A DNA stretch of 64,000 nt from an uncultured Desulfobacter sp. (GCF_963666145.1 NZ_OY762614.1:5632501-5696500); one strand, 5' to 3'. Counted from the first letter of the stretch, positions 24,917-34,441 are shown. Notes: generated by a model from the letters alone, not told the origin. A program made the numbers and translations.

Positions 24917-27835
24917 TTATAACCGTCTTTCCAGTGAGATGGTGCCCGGCTCCTTAATGCCCATATCCAGCCTCAGCAGATAGTTGGTCGTGGCGGCACG
25001 TTTGTTTTCCATAAACGGGCGGATCTGGAACAGCCGGATTTCGTTGTTTAAAAATCCCAGTTCAATGTCAAATGGCCCATGGCCCTCAATGCCCGGGGTG
25101 CCGGGCAGGATGTTTCTCACCGTTGCAACAAACTCCCGGATTTTCTTCCTGTCCAGATCACTTAACACCGGTGCATCCAGATCCACCCAGGTCTTGAAAA
25201 CGCCTCCCTGGGGCGGGGCCATGGTGGATTTTGTTTCCCGGGCAGGCTGGATCATGATGTCCTGGGCCTTTGCCGTGAGCAAAAAACTCTCGGCGGTCTG
25301 TCCGTCAACGGCGCCGCCAACCCCCCGGCTGAACGCCACAGTGATATCTTCGGGATTCCCGGAAAGAATGCCGCTGGTGATGATGACCCCGGAGCGCTGG
25401 ACATTGACCGAGGGCAAAATCAGAATGGACGGAAAGACATTGGCCGGATTGCTTAGATATCTCTGCCGCCACAGATAGCTTCGTTGGGTGTACGGAGATG
25501 CCCAAACTTCACGGATACCGTCAAGAATGCCCTGCTTTTCCCTGATATTGAACAATGTCAGGTTCAGGCCGGCTCCGGTAAATTCCTTAATGTCCTCCAT
25601 ATTGGTGTCGCTTCGGATAAAAACCGGCACCTCACCCAGTTCACTGCCCAGAGCCGTTTTAAATAGATTGTTAAGCTCTTTTTCAAATCCGGGCAGAAAC
25701 GGCATGGTTTTAATCGCAGCATGAAGTGATGCAAGCGCTGCAATTCGACCGGCTTCATCCTGGTCCGGGGCCGATAATACCCTGGTAAGATACTGCCAGT
25801 ACGTGTCGTTGCCGCCGGGCATGGGCTGGTCCATGTGCTTTTTGAACACACCGAAGGGCAGGATGATGCCTTCACCAACGGTTCCGGGGAACTGGAATTT
25901 CAGCTGGCCCAGATTGGCGGCCTTGGGTCCGCAGATCTGGCCCGAATCCTTGGAACGGGTATTACTGAGCAGCACCGGATGCACCTGTTCCAGGTTGATC
26001 CGGTCCACGGGCACTGTGAACAGCGCTGCACTGCGTTTTTTCTGGGTTACCAGGTCTTTTTCCTGGGGTGTCATCTGGGCCTGTGTCTTAATCACCACCC
26101 GGCCCCTTTGGGATACGGCAAGCAGAATCTTCTGGCCTGCAAGGGCCGACAGCTGGTCAAAAATCTTGTCCGTGACAGCGACGTTGGGAATGCCAAGGTT
26201 TCTTGCCAGAAGCTGCACATGGGAAACCGGGTTGCCTTCGGTCACTGAGATGACGCCGGCCACAGGTTTTAAATCAGACGGCAGGTGTCTGAACAGGTAG
26301 ATGTTTTCAGAATCGATCTCACTGTTTTTCCTCCCTTCATCCACCAGGCTAATCGTGCCAAAGGCCAACCCGGGGTTCATCGCCCGCAAACCGCCTGTGT
26401 CCACATCATCGGGAACCATATGGGTGATGCCCGAAATGCTTTGAACGGCCTGGCTCAATGCACCGGCACTCTGGCCGAAAGGCAGGAGAATGGACGAACG
26501 GATACGATCGTCACAAAAGCCCCGGACCTTGGTCGTAAACGTGCTGAAAAGCGATATCTCAGGGCCGTAAACCGCCGTCACCATTGCCGAACCCCAATCC
26601 ACCACCCGGCGTACCTGCTCCATCTTCAGGCGGACGCCGGTAAAATCATTCTCTTTGTCTGGGGAAAAGGGCTGGTATGCATTAAAGGTATCCCACTCCC
26701 AGGATTCGATATAACCGCACCCTGCCACTGCCTTGGCCAAAACAATATTTTTGTTTAAAAGCTCTCCAAGGGTTCGGGGCTGCCAGTTGGAAATTGTCAT
26801 CATCATCACATTTTCCAGTTCCAGGGACGCATCTAAAAGCGGCAAACGAATATTTTTCGGCGCCCCGGGCAATTGTTTGCGGATTGTCAGCAGCAGATCC
26901 GCCATGTCTGCATAGGGGTTGCCAGCAGATTCATCAGGAGCAAATGTCAAAGACCCCAGTGCGTTTTTAGATGCGTTTAACCGGGCGACCGCCGGGGAAA
27001 TCCGGGCATTTTTCAAGCTGCCCCGGTCCAGAATCGCATTCAGCAGATCAACCGGAAGGACCTTGTACTCAGCGTCAAGATCGCGGATCAGGGTTTTAAA
27101 CCGCTCGGCCTGGTGTGTATCCATACGGTCCCCGTTCTCATCAAAGTATTTTTTTACCATTTCAAGGTCACCGGGCTCCGGCTGGCCGTGAATCTTTATT
27201 CTTAATGTCATAAATCCGGGGTCTGTTTCCGCAATGGCCTTGGAGACTGAACGAATGGACTGCCGCCGGTTTTTGTTCCGGTTGACATGGGGGATAACCC
27301 TGCATGCCTCCCGTGCCGGAAAATAATTTTTGGTACAGGCCGCGGGCGACGCCAATATCCGGTTTAAAAACTGCCCGCCCCATTTATCCTCATCTTCTGC
27401 CTGAACCGCACCTCGGTAGAATCTGGCTTTACGATAGATCCAACCGTCGTCGGCGCCGATAAGATATTGAAGCAAGGCATACTGTTTGAGCCGGGAATAA
27501 CGGGTTTCTGCATCCCAGGCCAGGTCCGGGGAGGTTCCGGCAAGTACGGTGTTCAGATATATCCCTTTTTCCTGTTCCAGTGCGCTTACCCAGCTTTTAA
27601 GTTGTCCATGCTGAATGCCTTCGCCGGATGGACACGGGGTTTTGGCAGGCAGAATTTTACCGTCTGGGCAAAACCAGTTAATCTCCTGGAACGGTCCCCG
27701 GGGATCGTCTTTCAGTGTTTCGATTTTTTGTGCAAGCGCCTGGTTCCAAACGCTTTGTACGCCTGCCGCACGGCTTTGCCCCAAACAGGCACACACCAAT
27801 ATTATGGTGAAAGAGACACATATATGCCGAGTCAT
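24917..27835 (-). CDS. exported dikinase-like protein (phosphohistidine domain then ATP-binding domain)
   Basis: 972 residues with an N-terminal signal sequence (residues 1-24, SRA cleavage likely). Residues 25-500 are of unknown fold, mostly helical, with cysteines that could form disulfides. At 530-555 comes a phosphohistidine (PEP-utiliser) domain with candidate H539 (PVSHVQLLARNLGIPNVAV). A PPDK-type ATP-binding domain follows, with GPKAANLGQL near 636, FIRSDTNMED at 739-748, REVWASPYTQRSYL near 780 and a final LFQIRPF. Domain order matches glucan/phosphoglucan water dikinases, not PEP synthase, and there is no PEP/pyruvate TIM barrel. An exported dikinase is unusual because the periplasm lacks ATP. 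Confidence 0.8.
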   Translation of the reverse strand: MTRHICVSFTIILVCACLGQSRAAGVQSVWNQALAQKIETLKDDPRGPFQEINWFCPDGKILPAKTPCPSGEGIQHGQLKSWVSALEQEKGIYLNTVLAGTSPDLAWDAETRYSRLKQYALLQYLIGADDGWIYRKARFYRGAVQAEDEDKWGGQFLNRILASPAACTKNYFPAREACRVIPHVNRNKNRRQSIRSVSKAIAETDPGFMTLRIKIHGQPEPGDLEMVKKYFDENGDRMDTHQAERFKTLIRDLDAEYKVLPVDLLNAILDRGSLKNARISPAVARLNASKNALGSLTFAPDESAGNPYADMADLLLTIRKQLPGAPKNIRLPLLDASLELENVMMMTISNWQPRTLGELLNKNIVLAKAVAGCGYIESWEWDTFNAYQPFSPDKENDFTGVRLKMEQVRRVVDWGSAMVTAVYGPEISLFSTFTTKVRGFCDDRIRSSILLPFGQSAGALSQAVQSISGITHMVPDDVDTGGLRAMNPGLAFGTISLVDEGRKNSEIDSENIYLFRHLPSDLKPVAGVISVTEGNPVSHVQLLARNLGIPNVAVTDKIFDQLSALAGQKILLAVSQRGRVVIKTQAQMTPQEKDLVTQKKRSAALFTVPVDRINLEQVHPVLLSNTRSKDSGQICGPKAANLGQLKFQFPGTVGEGIILPFGVFKKHMDQPMPGGNDTYWQYLTRVLSAPDQDEAGRIAALASLHAAIKTMPFLPGFEKELNNLFKTALGSELGEVPVFIRSDTNMEDIKEFTGAGLNLTLFNIREKQGILDGIREVWASPYTQRSYLWRQRYLSNPANVFPSILILPSVNVQRSGVIITSGILSGNPEDITVAFSRGVGGAVDGQTAESFLLTAKAQDIMIQPARETKSTMAPPQGGVFKTWVDLDAPVLSDLDRKKIREFVATVRNILPGTPGIEGHGPFDIELGFLNNEIRLFQIRPFMENKRAATTNYLLRLDMGIKEPGTISLERRL

Positions 27836-27941
27836 TAATGTTGATCCTCAAGGAGTTGAAGTTGCGCCAGCCGGAAGGCTGAAGTCAGTTCTTTTACTGT
27901 CATTGACACCGGGTGTCAACGACTTAACTTGGGCGCTGCAA

Positions 27942-28512
27942 TTATTGTAGTCTGGTTGATCTGAGTACAAATAGCGTTTGGTTTATTCTATAAATTGCAT
28001 GGGCATGCTTTATGTCATTTCCAAGGGCATACTGATTTTTTAAAAACCCTTTAAAGCCGTTGTAATTTTTGCTTAATCGAATTTCTTCATAGGCTTCTTG
28101 AACGGAAATGGTTTTGTCCCGCAGATGTTTTTCCACAACAGGAAGGGATAACAATTGTTTTTTGCAGATATCATATTCGGTAAATCCCATTTCCGACAGA
28201 GCTTTTAACGCAGATGCATACCCCTTACCGGAGAAATCAATCAACAAATCTATACATTGTGAATAATATGGCGAATCAATGAATTGAGCTTTATCTTTTT
28301 TGTAAACGATGAAGAGCGTGAGAATAATAGCCTTGATTATATTTTTGTTGTTTTCATTTTTTTGCGCCGTTGACAGCTCCCCCCCCCAATTCAACCAGTA
28401 TCATGAGTGCATCCGGCGTCATGTTATAAATCTCATGGGCTTTTTGTTCTGCATCTTCTTTATTGTCTTTAACCTGCATGGAAGTGAGTATCTTTTTTAT
28501 TTCATTTTTCAT
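27942..28512 (-). CDS. unknown small protein, split by frameshift at a nine-G tract
   Basis: An ATG at 28512 with an excellent AAAAGGAG site opens a frame (MKNEIKKILTSMQVKDNKED) that continues to a run of nine G and then stops about 12 codons later. From the same run another frame continues for about 145 codons to 27942 (SALKALSEMGFTEYD and so on). With eight G the two join into one protein of 189 residues. The sequence is not recognised; it has no signal peptide and is charged and helical. Either a sequencing error or a length-variable tract switching expression. It lies between the two divergent halves of the dikinase/hydrolase cluster. Confidence 0.6.
28379..28387. repeat. nine-base C/G homopolymer inside a coding region
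   Basis: Nine C on the plus strand (G in the coding sense). It sits exactly at the frame break of the small unknown gene. Confidence 0.85.
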
Positions 28513-28669
28513 TGAATCTCCTTTTATTGTATGATGCGCTGTTTTAGGAGCTTAAGACTGTATATTAGGGTATAAACGATAGTTAGAAGGTCAAAGGGAA
28601 AGGAACGTTGTAATCTTTTTCCCACCTGATCTGACTGTAAAATTTCTTTGGAGATCTTTCAATAAAATC

Positions 28670-29662
28670 ATGAAAAAATCTTTGTTTGTCTTATTGCGAA
28701 TCATCGGTATCATTTTGTTGAGTTTGTGTGCGGCAATACCGAACGCTGTATCTTCTAATTTTCCTTTGCCGCTTAAGCTGACTGTTCCCCAGGTCGTACC
28801 CTTGAAAAATTTGACTGATAAAAATTTTCAAAAAACGCTTGACTGTGAATTGGCACAGAATAAAATCTGGCAAAACCTGATCCGGAAAAAGAAAATGGCC
28901 GTGGGGTTGGTGGACCTGTCCGATGTGGGCCATATCATGTTTGCCCGGGTTAACGGCAGCGAAATGATGTATGCGGCAAGCTTACCCAAAATTGCCGTAC
29001 TGCTCGCTGCGTTTCACAGCTTTGAGTATGACGGTCTTGAACAGACCCCCCGGATCATGGGCGACCTTGCCTTGATGATACGCAAATCCAATAATCAGGC
29101 CGCCACCCGGGTGATTGAAAAAATTACGCTCAAACGAATCCAAGAGATTATGGTGATGCCCCAGTACGAATTTTATGACCAGGATCACGGGGGCGGTCTT
29201 TGGGTCGGAAAAAAATATGCAAAAACCGACAGCAGGCTTCCCGAGCCCCTCAAGGGATTAAGCCATGCCGCCACCGCCACCCAGGTGTGCCGGTTTTATT
29301 ACCTACTGGCCATGGGACAGCTGATCAACCCGGAACGCAGCCGGCAGATGCTTGAAATCCTGGTGGACCCGGGGGTAAACCATAAATTTGTTAATGTGTT
29401 GAATAAAATTGTCCCGGATGCAAAAATTTTCCGTAAATCCGGCACATGGAGAACCTGGCACTGTGATTCGGTATTGGTTTGGGGACCGGAATGGCGGCGT
29501 TATATTGCCGTGGCCCTTGTGGAGGACAAAAACGGAGAGATGATTTTAAGAAAATTGTTGCCGGTATTGGAATCTGTACTCAAAGAGAATGCCGCAAAAT
29601 TTACGATCCCCCGGCTGGAACAGGCCGCCGTTGATTCATCAGTCCCCCAAAATACCAATTAA
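28670..29662 (+). CDS. exported class A beta-lactamase-like serine hydrolase (2)
   Basis: 330 residues, signal peptide to about residue 27. Catalytic motifs: S104-L-P-K107, S140-N-N142 in place of SDN, and RKSGTW near 262 in place of KTG. Overall length and motif spacing fit the beta-lactamase/transpeptidase fold. It differs from the 427-residue paralogue at 23631. A 15-base gap links it to the nucleotide-translocase-like gene, so those two form one operon. Substrate unknown; peptidoglycan or another acyl compound is likelier than beta-lactams. Confidence 0.8.
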   Translation: MKKSLFVLLRIIGIILLSLCAAIPNAVSSNFPLPLKLTVPQVVPLKNLTDKNFQKTLDCELAQNKIWQNLIRKKKMAVGLVDLSDVGHIMFARVNGSEMMYAASLPKIAVLLAAFHSFEYDGLEQTPRIMGDLALMIRKSNNQAATRVIEKITLKRIQEIMVMPQYEFYDQDHGGGLWVGKKYAKTDSRLPEPLKGLSHAATATQVCRFYYLLAMGQLINPERSRQMLEILVDPGVNHKFVNVLNKIVPDAKIFRKSGTWRTWHCDSVLVWGPEWRRYIAVALVEDKNGEMILRKLLPVLESVLKENAAKFTIPRLEQAAVDSSVPQNTN

Positions 29663-29677
29663 AGAGAAACGGTACCC

Positions 29678-32536
29678 ATGACTGTAATGAAGCATAATAT
29701 TTTTGGGCAGTATCTGATATATCCGCTGTTCAAAAAGACATTTGATATCCGGGAGGGCGAACTTCATCGCACGGTGTGGATGTTTGCGTACCTGTTTTTA
29801 CTTATCTGCGCCCTGTCCATTGCCAAGCCCGTGAGTACGGCCCTGTTCCTGGCCAAATTCAGCGCCCGCCACCTGCCCGAGGCGTATATGATGACCGCCG
29901 TGCTTGCGGCCACGCTCTCCTGGTACTATTCATTCCTTTTAAAAAACAGGGTCCTTAAAGGTCTGATGCGCACGACGCTGATCAGCGCCATCTGTTGTCT
30001 CGTGATCTTCTGGGCCTTTATCTATTTCAAGATCGTCCCAGGGATGGTTCTCTATCTCTTTTTTATCTGGAGCAGCCTGATCACTTTAATCTGTGCCTCC
30101 CAGTTCTGGCTGGCCGCAGGGCTGTTTTTCAATATCCGGGAGGCCAAGCGCCTGTTTGGGGCCATTGGTTCCGGTGCCATTGCAGGCGGCATCGCAGGCG
30201 GTTATCTGACCCGGTTTATGGCCCCTGTGGTGGGCAGTGACCATTTGATTCTGATCTCGGCCCTGTGCCTTGCCGTGTGCATTGCCATCATGGAGAAACT
30301 GTGGCGGACTTACGATCTGCAAGATCGGGGCTTGTCTCCTGTTCAACCCGATCTTGAACCCCAGAGTACCCGGTTGACGCTATCGATCATTTTAAAATCC
30401 AGGCACTTGCGCTACACCGCCTTGATTTTAGCGGTAAGCGTGATCACGGCCCGCCTGGTGGATTATCAGTTCAACACCATTGTCTCTGAAATGATCCGGG
30501 ACAAGGATGAACTGGCGGCATTTCTGGGGCTGTGGATGTCCAACTTGAACATTGTCTCCCTGTTGATTCAAATTGTTTTGACACGCAAGGCACTGGAACT
30601 GTTCGGGGTGAGCTATTCCCTGTTGTTTATGCCGGCGGCAGTGCTGCTGGGGGCGATTGCGACACTTTTTTCACCGGCCTTGTGGTCAGCGGTGTTTATC
30701 AAGGTCAGTGAGGGCGGTTTTAAAAATTCACTGAATAAGAGCGGTATGGAACTCATATTTTTACCGGTACCGCTGAAGATTAAAAGCCAGGCCAAGGCCT
30801 TTATCGATATTTTTGTGGACAGTGCGGCCGGCGGTATCGGCGGCTTGATTCTGGCAGGCCTGGTGTTTGGCCTCAATGTCGCCCCGGCCCACATCAGTTT
30901 GGTCATCGGCGTTCTTGTGGGGATATGGATTGCGCTAGTTTTAAGCGTTAAGCAGGAGTACCTCAAATATTTTATTGAGAAATTTAAACCGGATGCCTCC
31001 CTCGACGATCTGCCCATGGGGCCGATCCCGGAAAATGAAAAGATTATTCAAGTGATCTCGGCAGTGCTGTCACGGGGGGACACCGGGGACATTTTAAATA
31101 TGATGCAGCGCATATCCGGGTTTCACAGCGAAAAGCTCAGTGACAACTTTATCTATCTGCTGGAGCACCCAGATCCTAACGTCTGTGCCGAAGCCCTGCG
31201 GCAGCTCTATTTTCTGAAAAATATAGCCGTTCGCGACAGAGTCGCGCGGTTGCTGTATGAACGACAAAATTTAACCGTACGCACCGAAGCCATGAGGTAT
31301 CTGTTTCATTTTGATAAACAGCCCTTTGTTTTTCTTCAAACGCAGTTGGGGGACAGTGACTATCGGATAAGGGGTGCTGCCCTGCTTTGCCTGGTGTGGG
31401 AAGCCCGGCGTAACCGCCTGCTTCGAAGTGATTTCAATCCCGGTAAAATGGTAGAGCAGCTGCTTTTCAGCACCGGCGGCATGGCCGACGAAAGGCAGGC
31501 CGCCTTCACCCGCAACGTCTGCGCCCGGGCCATTGGTGTTGCCGAAATCCAGGAGCTTCATCCCTATCTATTTCTGTTAATGGAAGATCGTGACCCTGAA
31601 GTCGCCACTGAAGCCATTGTCAGTGCGGGTAAGACCCAGAATCCGGTTTTTATCCGCAACCTGTTCTCTTTTTTAGGCCGAAGCAGCCATTATCGAAGTG
31701 CGGCGGTGCAGGGGCTTATCAGCCATGGCCCCCAGGTCCTTGACGACATGGAAAAGGCGTTGTCCAATATCTATATGTCCTATGTCATCCGTAAACAAAT
31801 ACCGGAGGTGATTGCCGCCTTTAACAATCAGAAAGCCGTTGATATCCTGACCCGGCATCTTGTGGAAAGCGATATCGGGATGCGTTACGAAGTGATCCGG
31901 GCGTTGAACAGGCTCAGAGCCAAGTCCGGTACGCTTTTGTTCGACAAAAAAAAGGTCATGAATAAAATTAAGACCGAAGCGGACGACTACATGGAGATGC
32001 TTTTAATTTTGTACCGGCAGATGTCCATTGAATCGATTGGCAGCGCCGCCGCCCGCACCCGTGGTTCGGCCCGGGAACAATTGATTAAAGCACTTGAAGA
32101 CCGACTGGATGAAAATCTTGAACGCATTTTCAGACTCCTGGGTCTAAGCTACCCGCCGGTGGAGATGTACAACGCTTACCAGGGCATTAAAAGCCAGGAC
32201 GCCCAGACCCGGGTCACGGCCATGGAGTTTCTGGACAATATGCTGGAAATCAATATCAAGCAGGTCATCATTCCGGTGATTGAGACCGGCTTTGCCCCCC
32301 GGCAGGATGTTCTGGTGAAGAATGATGACAAAGAGATCCCTGGTGAGTTTGAATCCTATGTTACCATGCTCAAGGGCGAGGATGATGTGTTAAAGGAAAA
32401 AACATTGAACCTTCTCATATACCAGCCCGATGACCGATTCCTGCCCCTTATGGCAGAACTTCTGGGCAGTCCCTCCCGGGGGGTGAGAAGCTTGGCGGCG
32501 CGTGCCATTGAAAAGACCGGACATTTTATGCGGTAA
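29678..32536 (+). CDS. NTT (ATP/ADP translocase)-like membrane protein fused to HEAT repeats
   Basis: 952 residues. Residues about 30-430 are a 10-12 helix MFS-type membrane domain resembling bacterial nucleotide transporters of the Npt/Tlc family (REAKRLFGAIGSGAIAGGIA near 156, MELIFLPVPLKIKSQAKAF near 360). From about 450 to 950 the protein is soluble, made of repeated helix pairs such as LEHPDPNVCAEALRQL, LGDSDYRIRGAALLCL and MEDRDPEVATEAIVSA, which are HEAT repeats. The cytosolic half may bind a partner or sense load. Substrate is inferred from resemblance only. Operon with an exported serine hydrolase, beside the exported dikinase-like gene. Confidence 0.68.
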   Translation: MTVMKHNIFGQYLIYPLFKKTFDIREGELHRTVWMFAYLFLLICALSIAKPVSTALFLAKFSARHLPEAYMMTAVLAATLSWYYSFLLKNRVLKGLMRTTLISAICCLVIFWAFIYFKIVPGMVLYLFFIWSSLITLICASQFWLAAGLFFNIREAKRLFGAIGSGAIAGGIAGGYLTRFMAPVVGSDHLILISALCLAVCIAIMEKLWRTYDLQDRGLSPVQPDLEPQSTRLTLSIILKSRHLRYTALILAVSVITARLVDYQFNTIVSEMIRDKDELAAFLGLWMSNLNIVSLLIQIVLTRKALELFGVSYSLLFMPAAVLLGAIATLFSPALWSAVFIKVSEGGFKNSLNKSGMELIFLPVPLKIKSQAKAFIDIFVDSAAGGIGGLILAGLVFGLNVAPAHISLVIGVLVGIWIALVLSVKQEYLKYFIEKFKPDASLDDLPMGPIPENEKIIQVISAVLSRGDTGDILNMMQRISGFHSEKLSDNFIYLLEHPDPNVCAEALRQLYFLKNIAVRDRVARLLYERQNLTVRTEAMRYLFHFDKQPFVFLQTQLGDSDYRIRGAALLCLVWEARRNRLLRSDFNPGKMVEQLLFSTGGMADERQAAFTRNVCARAIGVAEIQELHPYLFLLMEDRDPEVATEAIVSAGKTQNPVFIRNLFSFLGRSSHYRSAAVQGLISHGPQVLDDMEKALSNIYMSYVIRKQIPEVIAAFNNQKAVDILTRHLVESDIGMRYEVIRALNRLRAKSGTLLFDKKKVMNKIKTEADDYMEMLLILYRQMSIESIGSAAARTRGSAREQLIKALEDRLDENLERIFRLLGLSYPPVEMYNAYQGIKSQDAQTRVTAMEFLDNMLEINIKQVIIPVIETGFAPRQDVLVKNDDKEIPGEFESYVTMLKGEDDVLKEKTLNLLIYQPDDRFLPLMAELLGSPSRGVRSLAARAIEKTGHFMR

Positions 32537-32568
32537 TTCCGGGATTCATCATAAAATCGACCATATTT

Positions 32569-32629
32569 TGTAGGGGCAATCCCCCTGTGGTTGCCCTCGT
32601 TAGGGCAGGCACATGGGCCTGCCCCCACA
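32569..32629. repeat. REP-like intergenic palindromic element
   Basis: Two GC-rich hairpins in a row: GGGGCAA pairs with TTGCCC, and GGGCAGG pairs with CCTGCCC around CACATGGG. Its composition and the TGTAGGGGCA opening match a class of dispersed intergenic repeats found in many environmental genomes. It separates the HEAT-translocase and HAD genes. Confidence 0.6.
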
Positions 32630-32694
32630 ATGGCCGACGTTAGAACCAAACCTTTTAAATTTGTATTTTCCCAGTAACCTATTATGGAGCTGCA

Positions 32695-33345
32695 GTGAAT
32701 AGACTGATTATATTCGACCTGGACGGAACCTTGGCAGACACGCGGGCTGATCTTGGGCGGGCTGTGAATTGGGTTCGCACGTCCTACGGACTTCCTGAAT
32801 TTTCCATGGATACGATTATCGGGTATGTCGGCGGCGGGCGCACCCAGTTGATGGAAAAATCCCTCCATGACATGCCTGACAAAGATATAACCGACGCGTG
32901 CAATCGTTTTACCCACTATTATGCAAAGAATCTTGTTGTGGATACCCGGCTTTATGATGGTGTTTCAGACACGCTGAAGGCGCTCCGGCGTAAAGGGTTT
33001 TTTCTGGCCGTTCTGTCCAACAAGCCCGGAGATATGAGCCGCCAAATTACCGCTCTTCTGGGTTTGGATCAATATCTGGTGACAACACTGGGCGGCGGTG
33101 ATGTTGCCACAGTAAAGCCTGAACCCGAGGGCTTTTATGAAGTGCTGAAAGTTGCCCGGGAAAAAGGTTTCAACGCAAATAAAGAAAACATCTGGATGGT
33201 CGGAGATCATCATACCGATTTACAGCTTGCGCACAATGTCGGCATCCGCAGTATTTTTTGCAAGTTTGGTTTTGGAACCAGGCTTGAAATGAAACCAGAC
33301 TTTGAAATTGAAAGATTCAAAGAGATAAAATCAATTATCATTTGA
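32695..33345 (+). CDS. HAD-family phosphatase (phosphoglycolate phosphatase-like)
   Basis: 216 residues starting at a GTG preceded by GGAG. HAD motifs: DLDGTLADTR (residues 8-17, nucleophile and acid), LSNKP near 108, KPEP lysine near 140 and GDHHTDLQLAHN near 170. The cap domain between motifs 1 and 2 is helical, like Gph and related hydrolases. Substrate may be phosphoglycolate, pyrophosphate or another small phosphate ester. The downstream kinase-like gene begins about 45 bases later. Confidence 0.85.
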   Translation: MNRLIIFDLDGTLADTRADLGRAVNWVRTSYGLPEFSMDTIIGYVGGGRTQLMEKSLHDMPDKDITDACNRFTHYYAKNLVVDTRLYDGVSDTLKALRRKGFFLAVLSNKPGDMSRQITALLGLDQYLVTTLGGGDVATVKPEPEGFYEVLKVAREKGFNANKENIWMVGDHHTDLQLAHNVGIRSIFCKFGFGTRLEMKPDFEIERFKEIKSIII

Positions 33346-33388
33346 GATTTTGCGCCAAAAGACAATTGATGGACGAGAGATAAAAAAA

Positions 33389-34375
33389 ATGTACGAATTA
33401 TCTGATTTCAGGCCGGGTGATCCTCGGTTCAGGAATTTCACCCACTGGCTTTTTGAACAATGGGGTATTGATTTTCACTGTCTCAGGGATGACTGCCACA
33501 TCCATGGCAGCCCGGAAAGGACCATTGAGCGGGCCGTGATCCAAGATAAAAACGGATCGCTTTATTTGCTGGAAAAATATACCCGGGACAAATTTGACCA
33601 TCGCCATAGTGTCGCCCGGGCCGTGGCGTTTCTCAATCAAAACGGCCTGACCCAGGCCCTGGCCTGCAAACCGACCCGATCCGGACAACGCCTGCCTTTT
33701 TACAAGGACTGTTGCTTTCAGGTTTCTGCCTTCCTGGACGGTACGGAACTTAAACGGCCCGATTATCTGGCATCCGGGGAGATGGGCGCAAATTTGGCCG
33801 ATTTTCTGATTCGGCTTCATAGATCTTCCGTGGGTATCCAATCCATTGTGCCTGTAAAATTTTTCTCCCTGCCGGAGTATATTCGCGTTCTGATGGACCA
33901 GGTTAAAGACAACGATCCGGAGGTCCATGCCTGTTATCTGCCCTTTGTCAAATTTCTCGAAATGCGGTTTATGCCCGGGCACGATACGATTCCAACCGCT
34001 TTTTGCCACGGGGATCTTCACCCGCTCAATGTGATCTGGAATAAAAATCGAATCAAAGCGGTCATCGACTGGGAATTCACCGGATTCAAGCCTGAAATTT
34101 TTGATGCCGCCAACCTGGTGGGCTGCGCCGGTATCGAAGATCCTGAAGGCCTGGGTATGCCCATGGTCATGACCTTTATCAATGATTTAAAAAATGCCGG
34201 CATCATTTCCCAAAAATGCTGGGACCTGTTCCCGGAGTATATCCTTGCCCTGCGATTTGCCTGGCTGTCTGAATGGCTCCGGAAAAATGATACCGAGATG
34301 CTGGATCTGGAAGCCCGGTACATGGAAATTCTGATGACCCACATGGACGAGTTAAGGCGCATTTGGAACAAGTAA
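33389..34375 (+). CDS. APH/choline-kinase-like phosphotransferase
   Basis: 328 residues from the ATG at 33389; a TTG at 33350 would add 13. The catalytic loop is FCHGDLHPLNVIWN near residue 212 (Brenner motif H-G-D-x-H-x-x-N), and the metal-binding VIDWEFTGF follows. The N-terminal lobe has a lysine-bearing LLEKYTRDKF strand. Such kinases phosphorylate aminoglycosides, homoserine, choline or sugars; substrate unknown, so a resistance label is not warranted. Follows the HAD phosphatase in the same direction and may act in the same pathway. Confidence 0.75.
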   Translation: MYELSDFRPGDPRFRNFTHWLFEQWGIDFHCLRDDCHIHGSPERTIERAVIQDKNGSLYLLEKYTRDKFDHRHSVARAVAFLNQNGLTQALACKPTRSGQRLPFYKDCCFQVSAFLDGTELKRPDYLASGEMGANLADFLIRLHRSSVGIQSIVPVKFFSLPEYIRVLMDQVKDNDPEVHACYLPFVKFLEMRFMPGHDTIPTAFCHGDLHPLNVIWNKNRIKAVIDWEFTGFKPEIFDAANLVGCAGIEDPEGLGMPMVMTFINDLKNAGIISQKCWDLFPEYILALRFAWLSEWLRKNDTEMLDLEARYMEILMTHMDELRRIWNK

Positions 34376-34441
34376 CTAAGCCGGCCGATAGCCAAGATCC
34401 GGAACAATTCCTGCACACTCAGGCCGTCATAACTTTAAGGG

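Noticed and set aside
24917..27835. Phosphoenolpyruvate synthase
   Set aside because: Domain order is reversed, the PEP-binding barrel is missing, and the protein has a signal sequence.
33389..34375. Antibiotic resistance call for the APH-like gene
   Set aside because: The Brenner motif is shared by many kinases of small metabolites; nothing points to aminoglycosides.
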